Shown piece after piece: positions 11,024 to 21,700 of a stretch of 64,000 bases of DNA (its first letter is position 1; each line of letters begins with the position of its first letter). The notes below the pieces were generated by a model that worked only from the letters and a program-made list of their open reading frames with translations, searched no databases and was not told the DNA's origin. The position numbers and the translations under genes are program-made. The stretch comes from Acrasis kona (Eukaryota; Heterolobosea; Eutetramitea; Acrasida; Acrasidae), in NCBI GenBank assembly GCA_026419775.2, contig JAOPGA020001203.1, positions 54,231 through 118,230 on the forward strand, written 5' to 3'.

Positions 11024-12712
11024 CTAACAAAATCGTGTAATTTCATGAGAGAAACATTCGGCTCCGTCGGGAAGAGTTGTTAGATTCAAAGCCCTCTGCA
11101 TCTCGAAGTTGTTGAACTCGTTTCTCTTTAGTGTCATCTCTACATGCTGCAGGACTTCTGGATGCCTTCGCATCATGAGTGCATTTCGAGGCAACCCCAG
11201 TCTATGAATTGGCATGCCAACAACCTCTTGATTTGCATTATTACCAGCGATCAAGGTGGCGACTGGCACAAGAAGGGCTACAACAAATACGTCCCCTCCA
11301 TTTTCGCCCTCTCCTGCATACTTTTTCAATTTTATATATTCTCCACGAATATGTTCCAGCTCGCCTACCTCGCAAGTTCTGATTTTGACGTAATCTATCA
11401 AACACCCAGAATCTCCTTTACCACTAACTCCTTTGAACAGGTACATCATCATGTTAGGGCAATCTTTATATGCAAGGCGATTGCCAAGCTTTGGATCATA
11501 TAGGTACGTCAAACCTGTCGATAACCCTCTTTTTACGAAGAGACCGCCAGTAAATATCTTTTCCCCGAACGCATCCGGGATGCGAACCCATTCATTGCCA
11601 TTTTGAGACTGGGTGTAACGATTTGAAAACATCAGGTCCATAGATGCGATGTAAAGCTTACTATAATCATAGCATCCTGAAAAACGCATTTCTACATGTG
11701 CCTGATCTATTCTGATGACCACCTTTTCCATAGTATAGGGCTGATTAACCTCAACCTTCAATGATTTGCTTATAAATTTTTGCACAACATCTTGACGCCT
11801 CATGAGTACTTTTGGATCTGAACAAGCAAGGACACCGTGACCAGAACCAACTATATAATAACGAGTGTCAAATACAACCATAGCAGTTGACGTCTTCATT
11901 GATTGGTTACTATAGATCCTCATCAGATCATTGTCGCAATTGTGCGTTTCTATCAGTAACTGGCCCTTTTGTATGTAGTTCTTTAGGGCATTATCGGCTG
12001 CGTCAACTTGCTCATCGAGTACCGACACATGAGGGCACCTCGTTACGACATCGGTGCTCTTTTCTTCAATCAAATAGGCTTCGATTCCAATATTTTCCAA
12101 CATCTTTATGACTTGATTTGCCTCTAATCTTGGGGCTTTTGGCCAAATCGTTATGCTGGACTGCTGAGTCAGACGCGAGAATCTTGGAAATCGCCCTGTG
12201 GCCACAAGAGAAAGTTGATATTGGGGCTTTCTTCTAATGTGCTCAACCATTGACCTGTGGATTTTATAGTTGCGACATAAATTATAAAGGTTGTCGTCAT
12301 GACTAATAATAAATTGTACAATGTCGTCCGGGATTGTTAATCTGAACCTATTGTCGAATTCTTCCGTAGTCCCACTCCCTTTGATACCCATAAGAATCAA
12401 TTGCTCTTCTGAAAGTTGATATGACTGAGTTGGTTTATCGTGCACTTCTGTTATCATTTTAATGTATTGCTTTAAACTACTATTCTTTTCCAAGCTGGAG
12501 TAAATAATATCATTCTCTTTAAGAGAAATATCCAATAGCGTTAGGTTGTCGTTTAGGAGTGTTCCGGAGAATACCATCTCCCCTATATCTTTACCAGAAG
12601 TTCTCTCTATCAAACGTCTTATTTCCCCAATGGTGATGAGATTGTCTGGGACTTCGACTCCAAAAATTTGTCTGTCTAGATATATTCGCAAGTTCATTGA
12701 TGTATGTTGCAT
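11024..12712 (-). CDS. ubiquitin-like domain fused to trypsin-like serine protease domain
   Basis: An intron-free 562-residue protein with ATG at 12712. Residues about 5-75 look like a ubiquitin-like fold, with the closing turn LLNDNLTLLDISLKENDIIY, the usual Ubl pattern. It has no C-terminal GG, so it is not processed as a modifier. After a helical linker (about 80-270) comes a chymotrypsin-fold candidate. His292 is in VGSGHGVL, Asp359 in LYIASMDLMF, and Ser435 in the classic GDSG (GKGDSGCLID), in the H-D-S order of the family. There is no signal peptide, so it is probably cytosolic or nuclear, possibly docking to the proteasome or p97 through the Ubl. I know no standard family with this pairing. 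The triad assignment of His and Asp is tentative; the Ubl and GDSG are directly visible. Confidence 0.65.
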   Translation of the reverse strand: MQHTSMNLRIYLDRQIFGVEVPDNLITIGEIRRLIERTSGKDIGEMVFSGTLLNDNLTLLDISLKENDIIYSSLEKNSSLKQYIKMITEVHDKPTQSYQLSEEQLILMGIKGSGTTEEFDNRFRLTIPDDIVQFIISHDDNLYNLCRNYKIHRSMVEHIRRKPQYQLSLVATGRFPRFSRLTQQSSITIWPKAPRLEANQVIKMLENIGIEAYLIEEKSTDVVTRCPHVSVLDEQVDAADNALKNYIQKGQLLIETHNCDNDLMRIYSNQSMKTSTAMVVFDTRYYIVGSGHGVLACSDPKVLMRRQDVVQKFISKSLKVEVNQPYTMEKVVIRIDQAHVEMRFSGCYDYSKLYIASMDLMFSNRYTQSQNGNEWVRIPDAFGEKIFTGGLFVKRGLSTGLTYLYDPKLGNRLAYKDCPNMMMYLFKGVSGKGDSGCLIDYVKIRTCEVGELEHIRGEYIKLKKYAGEGENGGDVFVVALLVPVATLIAGNNANQEVVGMPIHRLGLPRNALMMRRHPEVLQHVEMTLKRNEFNNFEMQRALNLTTLPDGAECFSHEITRFC

Positions 12713-12764
12713 GATTAGTTGTTCAAGATTAGTTGTAAACTTTCAGACTACTTACGAATACAAA

Positions 12765-12772
12765 TAAATAAA

Positions 12773-12803
<31 letters not shown>

Positions 12804-12808
12804 AAAAA
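12765..12808. repeat. (AAAT)n microsatellite
   Basis: About eleven tandem aaat/taaa units, one interrupted, just upstream of the Ubl-protease gene start. Confidence 0.95.
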
Positions 12809-13110
12809 GTACTTTTAATAGGTGGTATTTGGTTTGTTTCAGACATGGTGGGATGTGTGGGTAGGTCTGGCGCCTGGCCTTGAAAGGCCTCTGGTTTGTG
12901 TGCGCTGTGTAAGTTGTAAGTTGTGTTTTACAATTTTTTCCCTACTTACGAAAACAACTCAAATTTTACTACAAACAAAAATAAAATAAAATTCTGACTT
13001 TTAATCGCCGCTGTCCGTGTTATTTTCAACAGAACTATGGTGATCATTGCTGTAGTCAGAGTTGCTTTCGGAGTCCCTTTATGAGCGGTTTTCAACGCGA
13101 CTGTTGTATT
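12809..13110. other. spacer, no gene seen
   Basis: A short AT-rich stretch between the microsatellite and the transposase-like relic; nothing recognisable. Confidence 0.4.
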
Positions 13111-13461
13111 TTATCCAACATGCAATGTCTTTACTGGTAACAAGACCACATTAGCTATATTGACTTGAAAATTGTTGTGCCTTGGCATCACAAAAGAGAT
13201 ACGGATCGGTTTAAACCTGCTTGAAAGCTGTACAAGTTCAAATGCCCATGCAATCATTGTCTTGTTCTTGTTAGTTGGAGCATTGTCGACCCATAGGTAA
13301 ATATGCTCCACCCAATTGCTCATACATGCGCCTATATAACGATTTAAGTGCGATACAGTAAGATCACTATTCTTTGGTCCTCCTAGTCTTTCATCAAAAA
13401 AAAGGTTGTTGGTTTTTTTGCAAAACTGATTGTGATGGACAAGGTAATGTGCTTCCAACAT
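13111..13461 (-). mobile_element. transposase-like relic (DDE-type fragment)
   Basis: A 116-residue frame with a block YLWVDNAPTNKNKTMIAW followed by SFVMPRHNNFQVNIANVV. It resembles the catalytic-core pattern seen in DDE-like transposase-derived proteins, where the consensus is a (L/W)xDNxxxQNKN strand then xxxGHTxNxxD. Only a small part is present and no terminal inverted repeats or target duplications were found. It is read as a remnant of a DNA transposon or a domesticated fragment. The Gly-His-Thr motif is altered to RHNN, consistent with decay. Confidence 0.35.
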
Positions 13462-13751
13462 CTAAACCTCATTTTTCTGCGCCTAACTTCTCTATGGTAA
13501 CGTCTACAACATCATCATCTTCCTTCTACTTTTCTGTGCAATGATTGACAATCCCAGAAATAACACAGTAACTTTCGGAAGTAATGGTGATTTGCCCAAA
13601 ATCAGCAAGCTGTGCAAGCGTTTTTGGATTTAAAAAGATATTTGGGGAGACTTCTTGTAAGCAATGGAATAGTATTGTTACTTGTTGAACATATGTTTAT
13701 GTAATAATTTCTTGAAAAGATACCATTAAAAATAATTGACCATTTTTCGAA

Positions 13752-13823
13752 GCCTCTATGGCCCAATGGAAAGGCGTCGGCCTACGGAGCCGGAGATCCT
13801 GGGTTCGATCCCCAGTGGAGGTA
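13752..13823 (+). tRNA. tRNA-Arg (anticodon ACG)
   Basis: A complete 72-nt cloverleaf. The acceptor arm GCCTCTA pairs with TGGAGGT (one terminal G-U). The D arm is GGCC...GGC. The anticodon stem TCGGC/GCCGG encloses loop CTACGGA, giving anticodon ACG (Arg, CGN after inosine conversion). The T arm CTGGG/CCCAG encloses TTCGATC. There is no intron. A TTTT stretch a few bases downstream fits Pol III termination. The internal A and B boxes (TGGCCCAATGG and GGTTCGATCCC) are intact. Confidence 0.95.
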
Positions 13824-13927
13824 AATTATTTTGTTTTAAATTTCGGTCAGTCAAGTGATCTTGGATGTTGCGTGTTTATGATTCTCTTCATGGTCAAGTT
13901 CATTCTTTTGAGGATGTGAAGGTGGTT

Positions 13928-14650
13928 AGCTACAGTGACGAGAATGATATTTTCTTGTTCTTCTTTGAATGATGAACTTTATGATCAATTACTCTGTAAA
14001 CAAGACCTAAATCACATGTGAAATTCTTGTCGTCGAGTATGATTCCGTCCAAGAGTAATTCTCCATTTTTGCACAATTCTAAATTAATGTGGGAAATGTT
14101 AATTTGTTTGTGATAGGAGTATATCTGTTTTCGGAAAGTGGAAAGTCGGTAATGTTATTGCGGTACTTGGTGTCGTCGAAATCGTCGAGCTCCACGATTA
14201 AGTTATCATTGGAATAAAATCCATCAGAGACTACCCGTTTTGGTTCAAATGACGAATCGCCGTATTGATAATCGTTATAATCCTCTACATCCTCTTCAGA
14301 CTGAGAACCATCCGAAAGAGTTTTTTTCGTGACATCGGTACCAAAAGAATCAGGAGAGAAGGCTTATTTCGAAGCTCAAAATATACACCCGAACTCACTT
14401 CGGTTTTTTTGCTCTTTACATAATTCAGAATTTCATAAGCTTCATCCAATATCTCATTTCTATGGTCCAATAGTTGTAAGCCTTCCTCGGGTGAAATGTA
14501 TTTTGTTAGTGTAATTACTCTAATCCTGAAAAGTCCATATATACAACAATTAGGGTATGTTATACACAAAGCTGTACTACAGCATCTTGAGTGATTCACG
14601 ACAAGACTCAAATGTATTCGAATAAAACTCCTATACTTTCTTTTGAACAT
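13928..14650 (-). CDS. acidic hypothetical protein, multi-exon, model uncertain
   Basis: A likely coding region on the minus strand. A first frame (from ATG 14650) contains a helical block (SPEEGLQLLDHRNEILDEAY). Next comes an acidic Ser/Asp-rich block (SQSEEDVEDYNDYQYGD). A last exon, joined by a 42-nt GT-AG intron near 14111-14152, ends in a Lys-rich stretch. The join between the first and second blocks is not solved: a phase change needs an intron I cannot place at normal length. An intron around 14525-14580 is also plausible. No family recognised; possibly a nuclear or cytosolic disordered protein, or a decaying gene. Confidence 0.35.
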
Positions 14651-14756
14651 TGTGGTATAATTCGATTTTCTCGATATTCAGTCTATCCGTGCTCGGATGA
14701 CTCAACATTGCTCCTTCTCATTCAATGCCAAGATTATCTCTCTGGTGACATGTTAA

Positions 14757-14960
14757 CACTTACAAACACAAAGGTCAACCTTGAAGTATATTCAACCAAA
14801 CACACCAATGTCAGGCCGGAAGCCAAGAGAAAATATCCTTAACCTTGAGAAGAGTCTCGACAAGGAGATACTAATAAAATTTAACGGTGGCCGCGAGGGT
14901 ATGTGCTGTTAAAAGTTTTATGTTTCTAATAATTGTCATAGTAATTGGAACATTAAAAGG
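14757..14960. repeat. small secreted-ORF region, copy B
   Basis: The partner of the repeat at 9379-9600. It has the same blocks cttacaaacaca...gtcaacct and gaagccaagagaaaatatcc in the same order. An extra 15-20 bases lie between them here. It continues into the start of the ORF at 14920. Confidence 0.6.
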
Positions 14961-15201
14961 ATACGATTCTATGGTAAATATAGTACTAGATAATACAAAA
15001 GAGTTTATACGCGATGTAGAGGATCACAATAAGTTAAAGTGGGCGCAAGATCCAGAAAATTCGGCGATGCTTGTGCAGGTAACAAGAAATCTTGGTATTG
15101 TTGTGTGTCGTGGGACTTCAATCATGTATTTGTGTCCCGTTGATGGAACGTATGAAATTAACAATCCTTTCATAGGGGACGAAGAAGAGGAAGAGCAATA
15201 A
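14920..15201 (+). CDS. small secreted or membrane-anchored hypothetical protein
   Basis: A 93-residue ORF from ATG with a strongly hydrophobic head (MFLIIVIVIGTLKG), probably a signal peptide or anchor. A charged body and an acidic tail (EEEEEQ) follow. Two Cys residues (VVCRG and YLCPVDG) could form one disulphide. No family recognised. The upstream 150 bp are duplicated near 9.4 kb, and a fragment of its body (aagagtttatacgcgatg) recurs near 15385-15410. This suggests a small, turning-over gene family. Confidence 0.45.
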   Translation: MFLIIVIVIGTLKGYDSMVNIVLDNTKEFIRDVEDHNKLKWAQDPENSAMLVQVTRNLGIVVCRGTSIMYLCPVDGTYEINNPFIGDEEEEEQ

Positions 15202-15237
15202 TTGTGTGATAAAAATCTATAGAACGATTAATAAACA

Positions 15238-15384
15238 ATGACCCTACGCTTGTATCTGTTGCTCTTGTTTTTTTGTTCGCGTAAATTCATGGCCACTCAA
15301 CTATATTGTAAAAGCAGCAGTAATTATCAAATCCGTTATGTCAAGGCCGAAGACACAGGCAGAACTTGTTATCAAAAGACGTGA
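15238..15384 (+). CDS. very small putative secreted peptide
   Basis: A 48-residue frame from ATG with a leucine-rich signal-like head (MTLRLYLLLLFFCSRK) and two further Cys. It ends just before a sequence resembling part of the neighbouring ORF at 14920. It may be a truncated family member. Short length makes chance likely. Confidence 0.25.
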   Translation: MTLRLYLLLLFFCSRKFMATQLYCKSSSNYQIRYVKAEDTGRTCYQKT

Positions 15385-15444
15385 AGAGTTTATACATGAT
15401 GCGAGGAGTGCTTCTTAAAAAAGAGGGAGGAGAGCATCGATTTG

Positions 15445-17019
15445 ATGATGAACAACAAACGTTCGAATGTCTTCGCAAGAGAAAGCAAGATTGATAACCT
15501 ACAAATCTTTAAAAAGAAATTTGAACAGCAAGATAAACCTTTTTGGAAAATGAAAGAGGGTTGGATTGAAAATCCCCAGACCAATGCTCAAATAAACCGT
15601 GACAAACAAAATACTCACAATCACCTGAGACAAGACTCAAAAGTATTAACGAGAAATTAATATTTATTTAACCTCATTTAGCCCAGTTATCTTGTTCAAA
15701 AGCAAGAGAAACGGAAGGAATTGTCGGATAAGGTCAACAACGTACCAGTAGTAAATAACAGTGGGACTAGTTTCGGGAGGATAGCTCTCTGGAATGCTGA
15801 TTATTATGTAAATGAAAGGTCCCCTCTAGACGATCCAAACAAACCTATGTACAGTAGCTTTTCACATGATAAAGTCTTCGACCCTAGCAGAAGGTGCAGG
15901 CAAGACATTATGAACAAACATGAACGGAGGAAGCAAAACAACGAACAAATTGATGTGTCGGAATACCTCTACAAACCATTCTCTATTCCCATACCAAACT
16001 CTATTACTGTAAAAAATACTAAAACCTCAGGAGACCGCCGAATGTCAGTAGACATACACAAGCATCCATACGACCAAGACTACGATGATAATCTATCAAT
16101 ACATTCACACGCCACAGAGTCCTCGATAAGATCTAACGGCTCAACAGCTACAATATTATCTTCAGTGTCTAGAACGAGTTCTATATCTACGCCTAGAACA
16201 TGGAGTGTGAGCTCTTCAAAGCAAAGAAGCTCGAATCCAATGAGCAACTCGATTCAATCAAAATCATCTGGAAGCAGTGTAGTACTTCGGCCACCATCTG
16301 CTGGTCGCTCGAGGCCGAGCTCATCTAGTTGGGTTTCAAGACCTGTATCTGCACGTATAACTACTAACGTGCCTATTTCAAGTAGCTTGGATAAAGTTTC
16401 AGATTTTGAGCCAAAGAAAATTATGGTCCAAGAATTACTTCAAGACGTGGATGCGAGAAGTAGCAGTTCCTGCTCGACTGTGAGCGCAGAATCAGATAGT
16501 ATTGATGTCAACAATTATATTAACAATGTTGATGATGATATTGTTTCATACGAGCCTGTAATAGAAGTTATACAAGAGCCCCCTCCTGTCGCTGTGGTTG
16601 AGAACAAGCCTGCTCAAAAAGTCAATAGTGCTCCGATTATGCCCAAGAGTAATGTTGTATCTTCTAATATATCAAACAAGCAGGTTATTACAGGGGCACC
16701 AACACTGACCCGAGTAGCCAGGAAGGAAATCAATACTGTTACAACAAAACCATTCCGTGCCCATTCCCCTAATAAAGAAGCGGCAGAACAGCCTTCAGCC
16801 CCAGTAGTTCAATCAGCCCCTCTTCCAATAGTTAATATTTCCAAAAGACCAACTTCAGCGAGCACGTCAAGAAGGGCGTCGATATCCCAAGCTCTACCAA
16901 TGTCACCAAATACAGCTAGAGGTCACAAAGATAGAAGTAGGTCCATTTGCTCCAATGACAGCTCCCCTAACTCCTCCCCCAAACCAGTCCCACCAAACAA
17001 ATCAAAGGGTATTTTATAA
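15445..17019 (+). CDS. serine/proline-rich low-complexity protein
   Basis: Two predicted exons (15445-15642 and 15682-17019) joined over a 39-nt GT-AG intron give about 511 residues. The N-terminal 150 residues are ordered-looking and charged, with aromatic blocks such as PFWKMKEGWIENPQTN and GRIALWNADYYVNERSP. The rest is Ser/Thr/Pro/Arg-rich and disordered (runs such as SSSKQRSSNPMSNS and SAGRSRPSSSSWVSRP). It looks like a cytoskeletal or signalling scaffold with phosphorylation sites, but I recognise no family. The second exon has no ATG near its open start, which supports the spliced model. Confidence 0.65.
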
Positions 17020-17062
17020 TTTTTGTTGTAATGTATTTTGGTTGACCTTGGATAAATTCACA

Positions 17063-17813
17063 ATGCCTGAAGAAGAACCCAGACAAATAGTTGTGTGGGA
17101 GAGGGAATGGCCTCAAGTCAGAAGATTTTTTAGATCATGTATCGACGGCACTAAACATACTTATTCTAGTCTTATTGTTTGTTCTTTTATGTTCTATTTT
17201 TTAATTTTGTCTTAGAGGGCAAGAGAACTTGGAAAAGAGTCTTTTGAACATCAAAAACGAATGCTTAATGATTTTGCACAAGGTATTCACATTTGTTAAC
17301 GTAACAAAAATAATTTATCAATAGCATCAAAAAAAGAGCTCATCAAAGTAAGAGAAAACTATCCAGAATTTATCCTTGCAGGCGCAGGGGCAGTAACCGC
17401 GCTTGCAACAAGAAGAGGTTTGTGAAGTCATATCAACGTCGTTGACATTTTTAGTGACAAAAACCGGTTTTGGTACGTTTAGAAACTTTTGCTTAGGAGC
17501 ACTCTTTTCTGGAGCACTCTTATTCCCACAAGGATTTGTTACAATGTTGATTAGACCTGGAGAATGGTTCAGCCACAATTACGATAAAGCACTTTTGTCA
17601 AGATATGGAGTCAAACCAGATTGGGAACTTTTCAAAGACATTGCAAAGTCTGCTGATGAAGTAGTAGAAGTAGCAAAAAAAGAAATTGAAACTGTAGCAG
17701 AAAACATTGAAAATGTTGCAGAAGCAGTCGGACAAGAGGTTGTTCGCTCCGGAGAACACATTAACAATGCGATAGAGCATCCCATCACCCCCACATCAGA
17801 AGATAAACAATAA
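17063..17813 (+). CDS. MIC26/MIC27-like (apolipoprotein O family) mitochondrial protein
   Basis: Four predicted exons: 17063-17176, 17216-17282, 17325-17417 and 17455-17813 (introns 39, 42 and 37 nt). A charged helical head is followed by two adjacent hydrophobic, glycine-rich hairpin segments (FILAGAGAVTALATRR, then FRNFCLGALFSGALLFPQGF). A soluble amphipathic tail follows (EIETVAENIENVAEAVGQE). This double glycine-rich hairpin with a YP/FPQ turn matches the ApoO domain of MICOS subunits, which shape inner-membrane cristae junctions. The gene starts 43 nt after the preceding stop, so the two genes are very close on the same strand. Family assignment is by topology and motif, not strong identity. 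Confidence 0.55.
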
Positions 17814-18753
17814 AAATAATTCAATTACAATCTAAATATTTGTTATTTGCACCGCTCTAGTGTATGCCGGTTGCTAATTATTTCTTTTGAACTACTCTGA
17901 CGGTCCGTCTCATCCTTTGGTTGTATCAAATTAAATGTTAACTCCTTCACAAGGAGATTATGATTATGTTCTTCTCGTTAGCATCTAAACTAACTGCATT
18001 TGCTATTTCCATCATATGAAAGGTTAATTAATAATGTTTTCGAAATTATATACTCAATAACTTCTGTCTGAGCCGAGTGAATAATGTCGCTTCTGAAACG
18101 AATTCAGGGTTTATTTTATTCCAACCAATTACGTACCCTTGTGGAGACAGGTTCAGATCACATTCTCCGATCTCACGTTAATACCTTATTATAGGTCAAC
18201 TTATGCAACCCATAATAAAAACAAATAAGAAATTTAATATCTACACGAATATTTTTTAATCATTAGTTTCAGTGTTTTCCCTTCATTATTTCATTTTCGC
18301 CCAATCCACAATCCAACAATGGTCCACACCGTAAACATACGGTGGTGGGCCAAATCCATTTCACTTTCCCCTAACATGCATCAAGAGACAGTATCAACTC
18401 ACAGACGAGGCATAATCACCCAGAGCATCGTAACTGTTCGGGGTATCTCAAAATATTCCCCATCTACGGTATTTACACCATAGCATTAATCTGGATGGAT
18501 GGGTATTAGACGCATGCACAATCATGATGCATGACAACAACAAAAGACAGTTATCACTACTGGTGGGGTCATTAGTCTATTTATATTGATCAATCGACCT
18601 ATAGAATGGCTGTGTGAAAATAATTTCTTTACTATTTTGGACTAGTAAATCTTGCCCTGGTTAAAATATCACAACCAGCATTCTTGCACTTTTTTGAAAA
18701 AAAAAACAAGGTATAGCCTAGCAACCTCACACCTTTCAATCTATCTGTGCATC
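17814..18753. other. intergenic region upstream of carbamoyl-phosphate synthase
   Basis: About 940 bp without a supported gene. It carries a strong hairpin at 18321-18351 and a related half-site (tctacggtatttacaccata) near 18464-18483. No RNA gene recognised. Confidence 0.5.
18321..18351. promoter_or_regulatory. GC-containing inverted repeat upstream of CPS gene
   Basis: A perfect core CACCGTA-AACA-TACGGTG (18327-18344), extended outward by near-complementary GGTCC/GGGCC with one bulge. It is conspicuous in AT-rich DNA, about 400 bp before the CPS start. It could be a dimeric transcription-factor site. The function is inferred only from form. Confidence 0.35.
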
Positions 18754-21700
18754 ATGTATACTTTAAACACAACAATAGAGTCGAGAAGAAAGAGTGAGAG
18801 CAGAGGCTGTGCCGAAGGCAAAATCGGACACTTGCTACTAGACGACGGTAAAAGATATTCTGGAGTTTCATTCGGGGCAGAGGGCACAATATCAGGAGAG
18901 GTTGTTTTCACTACTGCAATGGTTGGATATCCAGAGAGTCTTACCGACCCTTCATACCAAGGCCAAATACTGGTATTGACTTACCCTTTGGTTGGCAACT
19001 ACGGAGTTCCTAGCTCGGAGGAAGTGGACACTTTTGGGCTACCCCTACACATGGAGAGCAACAAGGTTCACATAGCAGGTCTCATAGTGCAAGACTACAG
19101 CCACAACTGCAGCCACTGGCAAGCTGCACAAGCTTTGGGATCATGGCTAAAGGAGCACAACGTGCCTGCACTTTACAACATCGACACCAGAGCTTTAACC
19201 AAGCACTTACGTCATGGTTCAAGACTGGGCCGCATTGCTTTTGAGAAGAGCCAAGAGTTACTTCCTTTCCACGATCCCAATGTAACAAATATTGTCGAGA
19301 CAGTTTCTACAAAGACAGTCAAAGAGTTTGGAAACCCCCAAAACCCAAAAATTATCGCCGTAGATTGTGGCATTAAATATAACATCATAAGATGCTTATT
19401 AAAGCGTGACCTGTTTGTCAAGTTGGTTCCTTTCGACTACAATTATACTAACGAGCACTATGACGGATTGTTCTTCAGCAATGGACCCGGTGATGCACGC
19501 AGATGCGTCGACACTATTAAACACTTGAAGCATGCATTCACACGAAACACACCAATCTTTGGTATTTGTCTTGGTAGCCAACTCATGGGCGCTGCTTCCG
19601 GCGCTGAGGTCTATAAGATGCCTTTCGGTAACAGAGGTCACAACCAACCCTGTATCGACCAAATAACCCAAAAATGCTACATAACTTCTCAAAACCACGG
19701 CTTTGCCATTCGTTCTGAAACACTTCCAAGTGAGTGGAGGCCACTATTTGTAAATGCCAACGACGGAAGCAACGAGGGTATCTACCACGTTAGTAAACCA
19801 TTCTTTAGTGCCCAGTTCCATCCTGAAGCTTGTGGCGGTCCCCTTGACACCATGTATTTATTCGATCAGTTTGAAAGATACATTCGACTGAATATGTCCG
19901 GAAGTAGCATAAGTATTCCTCAACCTGTTCCCTTCGTCAATAAGAGGCTTGACGTTCGTAAAGTCATTATTTTGGGCAGTGGTGGGTTGACCATCGGACA
20001 AGCAGGAGAGTTTGACTATAGCGGCTCACAATGCATCAAGGCCCTCAAAGAAGAGGGTATCGAGACAATATTGATAAATCCCAATATTGCAACTGTACAA
20101 ACCAGCAAAGATTTAGCAGACAAGGTATACTTTTTACCAGTCACACCCGAACAAGTTGAAAAAGTCATCATCAAAGAGAAGCCAGACAGCATCTTGTTGT
20201 CATTTGGAGGACAAACAGGATTAAACTGTGGAGTGAAGTTATACGAGGCGGGCATCTTGGAGAGACATAACGTAAGAGTGTTAGGAACACCTGTAAGCGC
20301 AATTGTAGACACCGAGGATCGCGACCGTTTCAACTTGAGAATGAGAGAAATTGACGAGAAGATTGCAACCAGTCAAGCATGTAACACTTTACAAGAGGCC
20401 GTAGCTGCTGCAAACAGAATTGGATATCCAATCATTGCCAGAGCAGCATTTGCGTTAGGTGGTTTGGGAAGCGGCTTTGCCAACAATGATGAGGAGTTGA
20501 AACAGATTGCAAAAATAGCTTTCGCATCATCACCTCAACTACTTATTGAGAGAAGTGTCAAGGGATGGAAAGAAGTAGAGTATGAAGTCGTTCGTGATTG
20601 TCACGACAACTGCATCGTCGTGTGCAACATGGAGAACTTTGATCCAGTCGGAGTGCACACCGGGGAGAGCATTGTTGTGTGTCCCAGTCAAACTTTATCC
20701 AACACAGAGTACCACATGTTGAGGGCCACAGCCATCAAGGTCATTCGTCATTTGGGTATCGTAGGAGAATGCAACATTCAATACGCATTAAACCCAGAGT
20801 CCCTTGAGTATGTCATCATTGAAGTCAATGCAAGATTATCCCGCAGCAGTGCACTCGCCAGCAAAGCAACTGGATATCCGTTAGCATTCGTCGCCGCCAA
20901 ACTTGCACTTGGCATCGACTTACCCAGCGTACGTAACGCAGTAACGCGCGTAACCACAGCGTGCTTTGAGCCAAGCATTGACTATTGCGTGGTCAAGATG
21001 CCAAGGTGGGATCTTTCAAAGTTCAAACAAGTCAGCAGAGAGATTGGAAGCGCAATGAAGAGTGTCGGAGAAGTCATGGCCATAGGACGTAATTTCCAAG
21101 AGACGATCCAAAAAGCAATTCGTATGGTAAACACTAGCTACACTGGCTTCGATGCACCTCAATCACTCACTACCGGTCAAAGTCCATATTACAAAAACTT
21201 GGATCGCGAACTATCCCACCCCACAGACAAGCGCATCTTTGCCATTGCTGACGCCATGCAAAACCACTCCTACACTGTGGATCACATTCATGAGCTGACC
21301 AAAATAGACAAGTGGTTCCTGTACAAATTACAAAACATTAGCGACGTCAAGCACGACATGATGAACACCGCAGGAGACATGTCCAGAGAATTACTTTTAC
21401 AAGCAAAGATGGTCGGATTTAGCGACGCACAGATCGCATCCTACACCCACAGCGACGAATCAAACATTAGACAATTACGTTACGCCATGAACGTGATGCC
21501 ATGCGTCAAGCAAATCGACACCATGGCAGCGGAATATCCAGCACAAACCAATTACCTCTACACCACCTACTGTGCCGATTTGGACCACTCACATGATGTC
21601 ACTTTTGATGACAATGGAATCATGGTGTTGGGAAGCGGAGTGTATCGCATCGGCAGCAGCGTTGAATTCGACTATTGCGCAGTCATGTGCATCAGGACAT

